DNA of 64,000 bases from Apostichopus japonicus (GCF_037975245.1 NC_092577.1:18467898-18531897); one strand, 5' to 3'. Counted from the first letter of the stretch, positions 33,804-45,790 are shown. The notes: generated by a model not told the origin, from the sequence alone. Program-made: numbers and translations.

Positions 33804-34175
33804 CAAGATGGCGGGCAAAATCCAAGATGGCCGCCAGAAAAAAACCAAATGTCATATATCTGGCTGTAAAAATCAGAGATGAACAAATGAGGGGTCAATT
33901 CAGGTGTTTCCGGGGTCACTGAAACAGATGATGATCATGGCATGTTGCTTGAGTAACCCACTTCCAAGATGGCGGCCAAAATCCAAGATGGCCGCCAGAA
34001 AAAAACCAAATGTCATATATCTGGCTGTCAAAATCGGAGATGAACAAATGAGGGGTCAATTAAGGTGTTTCCGAGCTCACTGAAACAGATGATGGTCATG
34101 GTAAGTTGCTTTGGCCACCCACTTCCAAGATGGCGGCCAGAATCCAAGATGGCCCCCTGGAAAAAAAAGGAAATT
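33804..34175 (+). repeat. 161-bp tandem repeat with YY1-like motifs
   Basis: CAAGATGGCGG recurs at 33804, 33965 and 34126; each is followed 12-13 bases later by CCAAGATGG. Two full units and a third partial unit, with AAATGTCATATATCTGGCTG well conserved in the first two. AAGATGGCGGC is the YY1 core consensus. Confidence 0.8.
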
Positions 34176-34415
34176 TTATATATATTCAATCCCCAGACCC
34201 CCTGTGCCCTTTTCTGATCGGGACCATCAAACCTTCCGTCCTCAAACGTGTAAATGAAACCGGGCTAGCACCCTGACTATATGTTATGGCTGGTATTCTA
34301 ATTGTGTCACTTTGGTTGAGGAAGCCACTTAGGACTTATTGGGGAACTTTGAGGTGTGGATAGACACTGTCGCAAACCCGAGTTACGAGTGTCATGTAGG
34401 ACTGATTACATTGAG
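34176..34415. other. Nothing seen
   Basis: Short spacer between the tandem repeat and the LINE fragment. Confidence 0.4.
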
Positions 34416-35387
34416 TCAACTATATAATAGGGTAACCAAGGGTACCAAGTCCAAAGTATGACCGGTAGCATGGGTCGATCCACGAACAAGTTCTACAAGA
34501 TTCATACTACAGAGTAAATCATGGAATTTCAAGGCGTCACCATTTGTAGCGTTGTCGACATGGATGTTGAAATCTCCAAGAATAATGAGGCGACCTGGTG
34601 CAATTACTAAAACCTCCAAAAATGATGCAAATTCAACCAGAAAGTCTGCAGTTTTGCAACCATTGGTTCTTGACGGTGGGGGCCGGTAGATAAGTACGAT
34701 GCGTGTGGTGACGTCATTAACTGTGACAGTCAGATCAACATGTTCGAAGGATTTGAACAATCCAGAGTTCATCTTCTTCACCTTATAATCGGAGCGAATA
34801 ATGAGCGCTACTCCACCTCCTTTACGGTTTGCGCGGGGCCGTTGATAAACATTATAACCGCTCAATGACGCTTTAAATTCGCTCACAGCACATTGTCGAT
34901 GTTCCCCAATCCAGGTTTCTGTTACAGCGAAAATGTCTGTATCATTCTCAACAATGCTACTACACACGGCCGCAATTTTGTTGTTGATGGAGCGGGCATT
35001 CCATAGGCTGAAGGAGAGTTTGCGATTGCGGTGAAAAGAAGAAATTCGCTTTACTGTCAATAGATTTTGATTTTCGATACCGCGGTTTTGTTGTTGTTGA
35101 TATGACCTAGTATGGTCACGGTTTCCCACAACAGTTTGGATGGGTTTAGGGGCTTTTGTACAATCAATAGCAATCAGATTGTCAGTGTTTGATCCAGGTC
35201 CACAGGAAAGCTGATAATTATGTAAAGGGGACCTTGGGCGCACTCTGACTTGGTCCAACATGCAATCGACACCGGAACTTCTAGGCCAATTCGACAGGCC
35301 CCGCGTCGCCTCCCGGTATATCGCAAGGAAGAGGCCGAGAAAGAGGTAGAAAAAGTTGTACTGGTCCGGAAGAAGCAGATTTTTCAT
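34416..35387 (-). pseudogene. LINE 5' fragment with APE endonuclease only
   Basis: A 323-residue minus-strand frame. A short hydrophobic N-terminus (FFYLFLGLFLAIY) leads to an endonuclease domain: LWNARSINNKI, FAVTETWIGE, RKGGGVALIIRS, IVLIYRPPPS, IILGDFNIHVDN, TGHTLDL. The last catalytic block (SDH) and all of the RT are missing, cut off after HTLDL. It belongs to a LINE family different from the one at 29090. Retaining the 5' end while lacking the 3' end is the reverse of the usual LINE truncation. Confidence 0.8.
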
Positions 35388-36006
35388 TCCCTAGATGAAC
35401 TCAAATAGTTGATTGTGTAGCTGTACCACGCACCTCTCGGCACTGGAGGAAAACAGCTAAAACTAGATAGACTGTCCCTTTAAGTTACGCACCAGCCAGA
35501 AATATAAACATCCCCGTAAAAGATTGGAAAAAGTCCGCAGCGTTGGAGGTCATCGTTGGGTGTGAAGGCTGTAGATAGAGATGTGAATGTTTACAAATAC
35601 TTTGTTTGTGACGAAAACGAAAGGTTGGCCAGAAAACTTTGCCCTTCATCCGCCCCTTCTTTTAATTGTGTCTGTCAGCAAGTCACCAGACCACCACCGA
35701 AGTACCACGGCTAGCGCTAGCAAAGGCTGAACTAAACCTGGAACAAAGACTTGTTATGTCAAGCCCAGACGGAGTTTTGACTACCGGAACCCCCCTCCTC
35801 GTAAGCTACCTGTCTGGCATAAATCACTGTTTTAGGTACTACCAGTAAGTGAATTGTTTTGTCTGAAGACTCAGCATTTTTCACACTTGTTCATTTGCTT
35901 TCGCAGGAGTAGCTTATTTCAACCCTTAATTTGCAAATCGCCGGAGAGAAGTTAGACTTAATATTATTTATCTTACTGTATGTGCTGTATAGTGCATTGA
36001 AGAATC
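35388..36006. other. No gene seen
   Basis: Probable 5' UTR of the minus-strand LINE at its start, then unassigned sequence. A short + frame 35666-35848 has no recognised content. Confidence 0.3.
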
Positions 36007-36682
36007 TTGCCAATCGAAACTGTTAAGACTATACCAACGCCTGCCATGTCGAAAATGTGCGACCAAGAATTTAAATGCAAAGTCTGTAGGAAACGCTACC
36101 AACAAGTTTATGACTTAGAAAGACATTTTACAGAAAAGAATGCGGCTAATGATAAAAGGCATAAATTTTCTTCTTGCGATTATTCCTCTAACAAAAAGAG
36201 TGATGTTATCAGACACAAGAGTAGTCGCCATGGGGAAAGAAAGACGAGGTCTTTCACCACAACGGAGGAAAAGCGCCCGTTAACAGAACCTGGATCAAGC
36301 GGGTTGAGATCGCCTCCAAAAGTACAGAGACTGCGATCCCCACCGAAAACCAAAAAATAAAGCTGAAGGCTGGCCCACACTTGAACAGATCTTGGGATCG
36401 CCAACAGAGGAGACTGCGCTTCTAGCGACAAACGAGACTGAGGCAAACCTGTCGTTAACGGAGGTGCTTCCCACGCCATGTGTCACCCCGGTACGAGGCC
36501 AGGAAAATGGGGAAAATAACATACACAAATCGGACTTTCGAAAGGTGGTAGCGACACACCTGTGTGAGTGTTGTACCGACAAGCAGTCAAACCCTGGTTT
36601 CCTTCGAGAAAAAATCGTCACCGAAGTCTTTAACGACGGGCGAGTAAACGTGACGGTACATAAGTTTCAAGAAACGGAGTAA
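36007..36682 (+). pseudogene. C2H2-like ORF upstream of an LTR, frameshifted
   Basis: Likely start is the Met of MSKMCDQEFKC (36046). Finger one: FKCKVCRKRYQQVYDLERHF. Finger two lacks its first Cys (KFSSCDYSSNKKSDVIRHK, then SSRH). A Ser/Pro-rich tail (RSPPKVQRLRSPP) ends at TAA 36358, but shifting frame at the A-run near 36350 continues as NKAEGWPTLEQILGSP and on to VTVHKFQETE (36682). Probably an accessory ORF of the LTR element whose LTR begins at 37566, though this linkage is inferred. Confidence 0.5.
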
Positions 36683-37014
36683 CAAGAGCAGCCAGACAGG
36701 GGAGAGGAACAACACTAACCTAAGAGACTACGGAGAACGTCGCACTGGAGACGGTGAGCCGCGAGAGACGCGCCGCGAGACAGTGCGCCGCAAGTCAGAT
36801 TCCGCCAAAGCGACGAAGCTTCGTTCGGACCTTCTTTTTATTTCTGTTGGACGATTTTACATGTACTTGCTGATTTTGTTCTATGTATTATGATTGCCTT
36901 TGGAAACCACACGTTATCTTATATGATTTGCAAGACGGAAGTTGATCTTTATTCCAACGTTAGTGCTTTAGTTAGGTGGTTTGAACTTTAAGTTTGACTA
37001 TAATTTTCACACGT

Positions 37015-37140
37015 TATCTTGGACACTTTGATATTTCCTTGTGTTTGTTATACTGGACACTTTGATTGTGTTTGTTATACTGGACACTTTGATTTTTCCT
37101 TATGTTTGTTATACTGGACACTTTGTTTTTTTCTGGTGTT
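37015..37140 (+). repeat. Short tandem repeat, GGACACTTTGAT unit
   Basis: About four copies of TTATACTGGACACTTTGATT with 26- to 36-base spacing. Between the C2H2 ORF and the LTR. Confidence 0.8.
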
Positions 37141-37565
37141 TCTTCAGTTGAGAGGACATCTGTTATAGGATGGACGCTTCATATTATTCATGCTTACGAC
37201 TCTTTTCCAAGTCGTAAGTACTGCGATCAAACGGTATGTGTGTACTATGTTTCATTATTTTCTTTTAAAAGAGCTAAGCTAAATGTGGGACGGATTTCAT
37301 TCTCGGGTGGGAAAGATGTAACGACACGTCCAAGCTCATTGTTTGTCGTTAGCGTTAACAAGTATTTTCTCCAATCAAATGTTTTAACTTGGGTTGATTC
37401 TTTACATTATTAGTCGCTTTACGGGAATTGTTTGTTAGATAAAATCTTATAAGGGGTTTCACTTGCTTGATTTATGAACAACTGTTAAGGGGGAACTCTC
37501 TCTTGTTGACCGATTTTGGAGGTCACTGAGTAGGACGTCTAGTTTACGTTCCGGGGGGCCAAAAA

Positions 37566-38407
37566 TGTTAGGTCTGGGTAAATCTTAACCAGCACGCATG
37601 TCGTATTTAATTTTTTTATTGGTTGATGGTTGTAGACTGGGCGTGGTTTATGTTTGTAATAGGTTTAAGTGTAGGTTGACACGTTATAGGTATAGGAAGT
37701 ACTTTCTGTTTAAAAGCAACTGCGGGCTCGCACCACGTGTGGATTCCGTGCTCGGACCAGGGGTTGGTTCCCGGCTCGTAATAGGAGGGGTAGAACGGTT
37801 CTGACCATGAGTTAGGAGACGAACGAGTCGTCTATTGGCAAAAACAGTGGTGGACCAGCCCAGGAAGTCGGATCGGACGACGAGTAAAATAACCTAGAAG
37901 ACCAGGTTCAACACTTTGGTTCGACTGCGCCGCAGTTCACCAATCCACCGACTGCGCCGCCGATCACCAATCCGCCGACTGCGCCGCCGTTCACCAATCC
38001 GCCGACTGCGCCGCCGTTCACCAATCCGCCGACTGCGCCGCCGTTCACCAATCCGCCGACTGCGCCGCCGTTCACCAATCCGCAGTTCATCATTCCGCCG
38101 ACTGCGCCGCCGTTCACGAAAGCCCAATCATCAGCGCCGAAGTCTATCGTTCTGCCCTCCGTGTCGAAACCCGCCATTAGTAATGTACTGTGTTGTATTT
38201 AACTTCATCGACTTCTGAGCAGGTGTTAAAACTTGGTTTCGTATTTAATAATTGCCTCTGTAATGCACGACCACTGTGCACCATCTTGACAAGTATATAG
38301 ATCGTAAAGAAACGGGTAAACTTTAATATCTCCTGTCGACAGCCTCATTCCTGTGTTCCCGCATTTCCACTCTTCCTTGCGCTCACCACCGAGGACGGCG
38401 CGTTACA
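37566..38407 (+). repeat. Putative LTR (3' or solo) with purine tract
   Basis: Preceded by GGGGGGCCAAAAA, a polypurine-tract-like sequence; begins TGTTAGGTCTGGG and ends GGCGCGTTACA (842 bp). No matching second LTR was seen. It contains a 27-bp minisatellite (separate entry). Boundaries rest on TG/CA ends alone. Confidence 0.4.
37925..38115 (+). repeat. 27-bp minisatellite
   Basis: About seven copies of CACCAATCCGCCGACTGCG + CCGCCGTT. The period is divisible by three, so frames stay open on both strands (RLRRRSPI on +, GGLVNGGAV on -). GC-rich against an AT-rich background. Not a gene. Confidence 0.85.
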
Positions 38408-38456
38408 GGTGGTATATCGGTCGTATTAACTATTAAATGAACGCCCACGTTTTGTT

Positions 38457-38775
38457 ACAATGTATACAATATACAAGGAATTTGTATGGGTAATGCGCGG
38501 ATACAAGTTTTTTACTATGTTGCATCGGAAAGGGGGTATTGGGGTAGTGGGGTAGGGAGGGCATGGAGAGCCGGCTGCTGAGAGGGGTGGTACGTTGGTC
38601 TTATTCCTCTTAAGAAGAACCCTCAAGATTTTATACAATCTATAAAATATACAAGGGATTTGCATAGGTTATCAAGATATATCAACATATGTGTCTTAGT
38701 ATGTTTTACTTTGGTGGCATGGAGGGGGTTGGATAGGGTGATGGGAGAGGTTAGAGAGTGCAAGGAGTGCCTGAT
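38457..38775 (+). repeat. Two diverged copies of a 180-bp unit
   Basis: ATATACAAGGAATTTGTATGG (near 38468) pairs with ATATACAAGGGATTTGCATAG (near 38648); each is followed by a G-rich GGGGTTGG/GGGGTAGG segment and a GCTGCTGA/GATGCTGA end. Confidence 0.6.
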
Positions 38776-41700
38776 GCTGACAAATAAATGAAGTTGAATA
38801 ACATGGATTTAATTTAGATATCATGTTGTTCGTGTTAATTTAATGTCGTTGTGAAATTCAGTTAGGGCTATACTTATTGCAACCATCCCCTAACATCTTA
38901 AAAAGAACTTCAGTAACTGTATCATTGAAAAGAACTATACAGGAATACGTATAATGACTTATCTAGGTTAAATTATCCATTACGAAATTAATTAACATAT
39001 CCGAATGAGGCTCAATGGTGTTATGTAATCGTTATCCCGACCCCATTCCCCACATCGACCGGATCTGTTCCAGCTTTGGGTAAAACCTAGGTCTTAACAA
39101 CATTGTTTCGGAAGTCAATTTCCATGGCATGATGGGACAGATACTCTTTGGTATAACGGTGTGGATCCTTATAAAGCTCAGTTACAATTATATTGGCAGG
39201 CGCCGTGCCTTCAGTGATGTATCACAAGTCCTGCATCGTTGGTATGTTATTAGTGTGATAATTTCTGTGGTAAATTATAAATATAGCTTCAATATTCTTT
39301 CTTCGTTTTTTTGCAATATAAAATGGTACCAAACAGGCACTGCATATATCACATGTAGTATTGAAAACATTGTCCTTTGCATTTTTGTTAAAGAAAGGCA
39401 CAGCGTAAGCCACACTGGATACTATATAGTATGCTGAATACCTTTGATACATGGCAAGAAAAGGTCAAACTGCCATAGATGTATATTTCAAGTACGTAGC
39501 CTTTTTGGAGGTTCTAGCGACCTGATAGGATGAGACCTTCATGTTTTATGCCTTTTTTAATTTTCAAAACACATTTCCTTTGATATTTGGAGGTTAAGCC
39601 AAAAATTGTTGCGGTCACATGTTGGAACTATGTCATTTACAGAACACTGATAATTTGATTGGTCACTTTCAACGGAGCTTTTGAAAATTTTGCATGATAA
39701 AGCAGTATCATGGGCATATTTTTTATCAGAAATGTGTGAGTTTCACCTAATTTCATCAGTATACATACTAAATAATATAACAGATAATGCCCCCCTTCCC
39801 AGGCACATGAACCCTTATTTCCGACATATCCGATAACCCTTTATCCAACATGTTGAAGAAATTGTGCCAGCCGATGAATAAGCCATGTTCTTTCATTAAT
39901 CGTGAAAGATCAATCAATTGATTTGGCAAAACATATAAAACGCACTTGAATAGTCAAGAAAGACCCTTTTTTATAGTTGTTTCCTTACAATCTAACTGAG
40001 ACACAGAATCATGGATTAATCAAATGTCTGATGTCTGCAGGACATGGGTTCTTCGATTGGCTTATAACATCCGTACTGGAACAGCAAGTGCCTTCGCCTT
40101 TCTTATGTAGAGAACCTTAATGGTTTACAAATGGTATGGAAACCAGGGCTGAGGGTGTATCAGTTTGGCGAAGTTCATTTGGTTTCTGTGTCCATGTTTT
40201 GACTTGTTTTTTTTTCCCCAAAAAGTCTGGTATAACTTCCCCTTATGACCCTGGACTTCTCAGCCTGTGGAAGAAAACATCCAAGATTCTCTCATTTCTA
40301 AAGGGTGCTATACAGATTTTCTACTAATTCTGTCTAACGCCGCCACCCCCACCCCCCACAACCCGACCTCCCCGTCCTTTGTAGCATAGTTTCTTTACTT
40401 AGTAGAAAAACTATGCTACTACCTGTAAAAGCGTGTTACCTATATCTATGTCACTAGGTATTACTTAGCCAGATAAAGGTAGTTATAAATTAAGCTAGAC
40501 TAATGGTTATGAAGAGCAAAGCCGCCAATAGCTATATGAAACTTAAGACTGGAGGAAGTCTAAAGTGGAAATGAGCTGGTGTTTTGATGTTTTAACTTGT
40601 CATAATACTGCTGTTTGTGTATTGGACTGTTAACGTTTACATTGAGACTGACAGAAAACCAAGAGAATTAATGTATAACACACCCCCCCCCCCCTCCCCA
40701 CTCCATCCCAAGTCTCACTATGACATCAAACATTGGCAAAAAGGTAGCTCCATGCCAATTTACTCCCGTACCGTGCAAAGGTGGTGAAGGTCTTAGATAT
40801 GTTCGGGATAAGTTCATCACAAGGATCTCCGTTATATAAGTTCGTATACGATGGTTTGGATTCCTTCTATTTAATCCTAAGGTATTGTTAGGCTGACACT
40901 AAGAATGGCTTAAATTAATTAACCTTGGTCTAAGTATTGTAGTCTTGGCGGTCACAATTACAATTTGAGTAGTTTTTCATAATTTTTATACAAGTTACAT
41001 CCATGGTCATCATGGTCCTGACTTACACCATGGGTTTCCTCATTTACATAACTCTAATTAAATGTACCGACACTGTTGTTACACTGATTCAGTACAGAAA
41101 TAGCGTTACTGTAGTCTATAGCTACTCGCGCAACAGGTATAAGCATCGAATGTATTGCAATCATAACACTAGGCTGCTATTTAGGTTTACTATTGTTGAC
41201 CCACTGGTCAATCCGTTTTCACGATCGTGTAGGAGATACTGCATTAATTAATTAATTAATAGATGAGGTAGATGAGGTGGAAATACTAAAGATATTACCT
41301 TCCCATAGTCCGGGGTGCTTTCAAATGGATGTATGTTGGTTCTAAAATCAGTATGACATGGTTTTATGTTCGACTTGTCCCAAAGGGTAATATTCGTCGT
41401 TATGCAAAAACGCAGAAACTATGACAAATTGTGTTACTGAGTGGTCATAATGACGAATGTAGTATTCGTCAGTATGTGAAAACGAGAATGCGCCTTAGAT
41501 GGACAATCGTCAAAAACCAGTCAGAAATAACTAAGAAACTAGACATTTTTTGACTTCTAACCCGGCTCAATCGATTCTTCACCCTCGAAATAGGTAACAA
41601 CAATATTGAACTCAATTTCGCCAAAAGTGCATATTCGCCACTACGCCAAAACGGGGACGATGTGTGTGGCCGACATGTCCCATTATTTTGACCACCATTC

Positions 41701-42222
41701 CAACACAACAATGGTCGCATAACTGTTACTGAATAAATTTGTAAAAATGTTTATTATACGAGGGGTTATGTTTTTGTTGAAGGAACATAAAACACTTCTT
41801 GTTATTTGCCATTCAAAATCTTTCACAAACGCATTTTGGGCTTTAACTTAATCCAGTTTATTTTGTCAAGTGATTCGTGTCCGTGAAAGTGTGATTCTGC
41901 ATGGATGTACCTCTAAGACAATCACCACTATCCAAATGAACCACTTTTAAAGTGACTGAGAAATTAAGGCAGGGAATTGTTTCTTATGCTATGAAGTTAT
42001 CGATTAAATTCAATGATATTTGTAATATAAACATTAAATAGTGGCTATATTAGAAAACAAAGTAGCTGACATCGATCGAATGCTCTGAACATTGTCATGA
42101 CTGAATTCATTGATATTGGCATTTAAAATGTGCACGTCAGCCATTTTGAAAAGTCTCTGATGCACATGCCGTTGGTACATAAGTTCCAAAATGTTACTAT
42201 TTTTGCCATTCTTTATTTGCAG
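38776..42222. other. No gene; small hairpin and simple repeats
   Basis: AT-rich, intron-like. Contains a 12-bp perfect stem GTAGCATAGTTT/AAACTATGCTAC (40381-40392 and 40408-40419), C-runs near 40345 and 40684, and (ATTA)n at 41240-41262. The frame at 41003-41251 and others have no recognised content. Confidence 0.4.
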
Positions 42223-42408
42223 GGATTGTTGAAGAAGAGCTACCAGAGATTGAATTTGATCATATTCCTGATGTCACAAGAAATGATCAGATGGAATTTT
42301 ATGTTAAAATTTGAGGTGAAAATGTTAATGTACATGATCAGTGTTTTCATTACGGCTTCAAATCCAAGAGTCCCAGGACCCTCAACTTTTATTTCAAGAT
42401 TCCTGAAG
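42223..42408 (+). pseudogene. Candidate exon of the HECT-type gene, one nonsense codon
   Basis: After a CTTTATTTGCAG acceptor, phase 1, it reads IVEEELPEIEFDHIPDVTRN, DQMEFYVKI, TGA (42312-42314), then GENVNVHDQCFHYGFKSKSP and LNFYFKIPE. Composition and continuity across the stop make a real former exon likely. The donor (GAAG|TATTG, or GAA|GTATTG) is degenerate. The domain is unknown to me. It lies 2.4 kb before the HECT exon on the same strand, and its phase can fit that exon's acceptor. Confidence 0.5.
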
Positions 42409-42429
42409 TATTGTGTTCAATAAAGACAT

Positions 42430-43140
42430 TAAATGTCCTTAAAATGTCAATATCTCTGCAACCGTATGCCCGATTTTGATGAAACTTGTGTAGATGGCAT
42501 CGTGATGTGGTTGGGTACATGATTGTTTATCTCATTAATATTCATGTAGGGGCAGGACCAATTGTAATTTTGCTCGCAATTTCGTTTTCTCAGCTGTGTC
42601 AAGGTGGATTTATGTCATAATTGGTATATAGGTTACCCATGGTGAGTAGACGATCCCTATTTATTTTGGTGACAATATCATGAAGTTTATGAGTGGATGT
42701 GGCTTAGAGCGAATTCCTTAAACTGTTGATAATCTCGACAATGATATTTATGCTTGACTTTGATCCAACTTGTTTTTCTAGTATTGGTAGGATGTAAGGT
42801 ATATGGGTGGTAGAAAATTTGATCTTGTTAATATTAATGAGGTGGCATGGCTAATTGAAATTTTGCCTATAACGGCTGTATGTATGTAAGTTGCCAATAG
42901 TGAGTAGGCAAACCATATATCTATTTTGGTGCCAATCTCATGAATATTAATGAGTTGTAGGGCTTGAAGCAAAATGTTTGAAATGTTAATTTTACATCAA
43001 ATTTTAATATTTGTTTGGAAGTTGATGGTTGCATTAATAGTTGTAAAGGGTCAGGACTAATTGTGCATAATGAATAACTAAAAACCTAATTTTTAGATGC
43101 CAAGGAATCTGAAAACCTCTTGGTTTTCTTGTTAGCTCAT
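42430..43140 (+). repeat. Dispersed repeat copy (Cys-poor, non-coding)
   Basis: Sequence of the type ATATCTCTGCAACCGTATG, ...CTCATTAATATTCATG..., ending in AACCTCTTGGTTTTCTTGTT, parallel to the end of the copy at 54260-54290 (GCCATTAGCTTTCTTGTTTAT). Confidence 0.5.
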
Positions 43141-44055
43141 ACCAGCATGTTGGTGTGAGCTTATTGTTACAGTGCGGCATCTATTACTGTAACTGTCAAC
43201 AATCGCTCAATGAAATTGATCCTCTGCATTCATACTTCGATGGTTTTTCCATGAAACTTGGACACAGTGACCATTGGGTGTGAGACCATCAGGAGTGGTC
43301 CGAAATTTTGGGCCATAATGAGCCATTTTGTACAAATACACAAAATGCTTCTACAGGCACAATGTTGAGGGTTTGTCACGATAGTACTGTGGTAGTGCTG
43401 CCGCCAGGGTGTTCAGGAATTTGGGGTCAAAGGTCACGCATGGGCCATATTATGAAATTATGCAAAATGCTTTTCCTACAGATTGTATTTTACAGTCTTA
43501 TGGGTTTCTTAGTGCCTCCTTTGGCTTGTTCAGCATTTTGGGGGCCATATGGGCCATTTGATGAAATCACTCAAAATGAGTCTTTTACTACCAATTTGCC
43601 CTAAAATTGGTTTGGCTCTCAGATTTTTTAGGCCCTGAAATGTTTTCGCCCTTTATTTTTCCGCTGCCCTCATTTTTTGGGGTTTAAAATGTTCTTGGCC
43701 CAAAAATCTGTGCCCTCAAATTTTTTTGGGCTCTGAAAGGTATGAGCTTCTGCACCATTGGTGCTCTAGTTTATTGCCGTCTACCAATCCATCTGTCTGT
43801 CTGTCCACAATTGGTGCGAATTGGTCTATCTCGTACAACGTTTGATGTATTTTTCAGAAACTTGGCCATAGTGCTATCAGGAGAACTGAAAATATTGAGG
43901 TCAGAGGTCATCTAATGGTCAAAGTGATCTGAGGTTAACCAATGTCAAATACTGAAAACCTTGGTATGCTGATAATTAAGCAGTTTCAACTAGGATTAAT
44001 GCTTGGCATGGCTATGGTATAAGCTTCTGCACCATTGGTGCTCTAGTTTAATCCA
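43135..44055 (+). repeat. Second dispersed repeat family (AGCTCATACCAGCATG)
   Basis: Begins AGCTCATACCAGCATG. TTCTGCACCATTGGTGCTCTAG recurs at about 43747 and 44027. An inverted counterpart (CTAGAGCACCAATGGTGCAG) lies near 57247. Contains GAGGTCAGAGGTCATCTAA near 43899. Confidence 0.6.
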
Positions 44056-44856
44056 TTGAATCATTGAGCCAGTGTTAATCAAGTCAAATGTATGCCTTTC
44101 GTGAGCCATGAAACTTGTCAGATTTAACTGCAAACTGCAGATTTTAGGCCTGTGCATCATTATACTGTGTTGGGTAAGTTACAAATCTCCCCGTTTCTAA
44201 ATTTCTATTGGCAATATGGCATTAAAAACAAGTAATAATGATAATTTATTGTGATAAGTTAAATAATTCCTTTGCCTTACAGATACTGCTTAAAAAATAA
44301 TTAGGTGAGGGATCAAACACCTACCTATACACATAACTGAGGCTGTGTACAGTTTAAGCACATGGTCGAAGCAGCCAATTGTAACGTACAGGGGACATAT
44401 TCAGTGTTAAATTTGTGTACTGCTACATTGCTTATGAACTGCTAATATCATAATTGTCAGACACCGTAATAATCAATCAGTAAGGGTAACAAGGCTTGCA
44501 CAGGAACTATGGTTCCTAAAATGCATTAATAGTCATGAGTAAGCAGTTGTTTCTACAAAAAGAATGGTTTCTTAGAAACTTTTGACCTAACTTTTGACTA
44601 ATTGACCTACGTCATTATTGATGCTCCTGTCCAATATTTGACCTCTCTCAAACCTGTGACTTAAATAAGGTTCTCATACTTGGCAAGTTGAACCTACATA
44701 GTATGGGAAATTAATAGGTCACAGATGGTTGTATTGGGGGTATCCAGTAACATTCTCATTGAGCTCTCGTGAACTGAAGGGAATATTTCTTTGCAGAAAT
44801 AATGTGCCCATTTCCTCACACAGATGACTTGTCACTTTTGTTTTTCTTTTTTACAG
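44056..44856. other. Putative intron
   Basis: AT-rich sequence ending in a strong polypyrimidine tract and ACAG acceptor at 44856. No other feature. Confidence 0.5.
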
Positions 44857-45790
44857 CATTCTTCGAATTTAATGCAAGTCTTGAAGGAGAAATGGACATT
44901 AAGATCCCCCGTGACGAAATTGTGGACACTGTAGTAAATATCCACACAGATTAACAAGCATGCAAATCTAAAATGAATGTAACATTTGATAGTGAATCCG
45001 GACAGGACCTGGGAAGCCTCACAAAAGAAGCGATGACCATGTTTTGGAACAATGTCACGAAGGAATATTTTACAGAGGAGCTCTTACAGGAACGTTGCCA
45101 TGTAGACTGGCAATCTCTGGGTTCGCGGTCATGGTGTTCGACAGTGATGTCAATCCTGAACTTGTGATGCAAGATTTTTGGCTTTTCATCACCCCCGCCG
45201 AAAAACCCTTAGTTGTGAAAGCACTTAACAACTTTTCCTCATTGTCCAGCAGTGCTCTAGAGAGACTTAGAACCTTTATGAGCATTAATGGGTTATTGGA
45301 AATTCCAAAGGCAAGTGAAATTAATGATCAGATTCTCGCAATTGCAGAGGAAAAGTTGATCAAAGAACCTAGGCGTTTCTATGCACTGATGAAAGAAGGC
45401 ATTCCGGAGGATCATCTAAATCTCTTTTAGAACAACCTTACTATAGAACACTTGAAATACATTCTTGAATGTCAAAGACCAACACCTGCTAAAGTTGTTG
45501 CTGCACTCAAGACATCAAGTGCTGATCTGAGAGCAGAGGAGGAGTGCATCCTCTACTTTTTGAAAGAGTTTGTGTGCTCTCTTGATATTGAAGATGCAAT
45601 GAATTTTCTTAGGTTTGTCACAGGTTCCATTCATATGCCAGTCGATAGTATAACTGTTAGCTTTGTTGCTACATACTCCGTCGGCCTGTAGCTCATGTAC
45701 ATTGGAGCTTAGTATAGCATACAGTAGCCTTGAGGAGTTCAGACGAGAAATGAAGTTGTACCTTGTTAATTGTAATGTTCTAATAACATT
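44857..45790 (+). pseudogene. HECT-domain E3 ubiquitin ligase, terminal exon, broken
   Basis: Opens after TTTTTCTTTTTTACAG with FFEFNASLEGEMDIKIPRDE, a TAA (44952-44954), then MNVTFDSESGQDLGSLTKEA + MTMFW, the start of a HECT N-lobe (V-x-F-x-x-E-x-G-x-D-x-G-x-L-T-x-E). A frame change between 45044 and 45167 and a shortened N-lobe lead to VMQDFWLFITPAEK, ALERLRTFMSINGLLEIPKA and KEGIPEDHLNLF, TAG (45428-45430), NNLTIEHLKYILECQ and LRFVTGSIHMPVD. One further shift near 45670 gives SACSSCTLELSIAYSSLEEF, the C-lobe with the candidate catalytic Cys. HECT ligases form a ubiquitin thioester on that Cys. Two nonsense codons and two shifts say pseudogene. Resembles G2/M-phase-specific E3-like proteins. 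Confidence 0.75.

Noticed and set aside
37894-38218. Overlapping frames on both strands (Arg-rich and Gly/Ala/Val-rich)
   Set aside because: They arise from a 27-bp minisatellite whose period is divisible by three.
38776-42222. Several 60-100-codon frames (for example 39129-39437, 41003-41251)
   Set aside because: Expected by chance in AT-rich sequence of this length; no motif or splice pattern.
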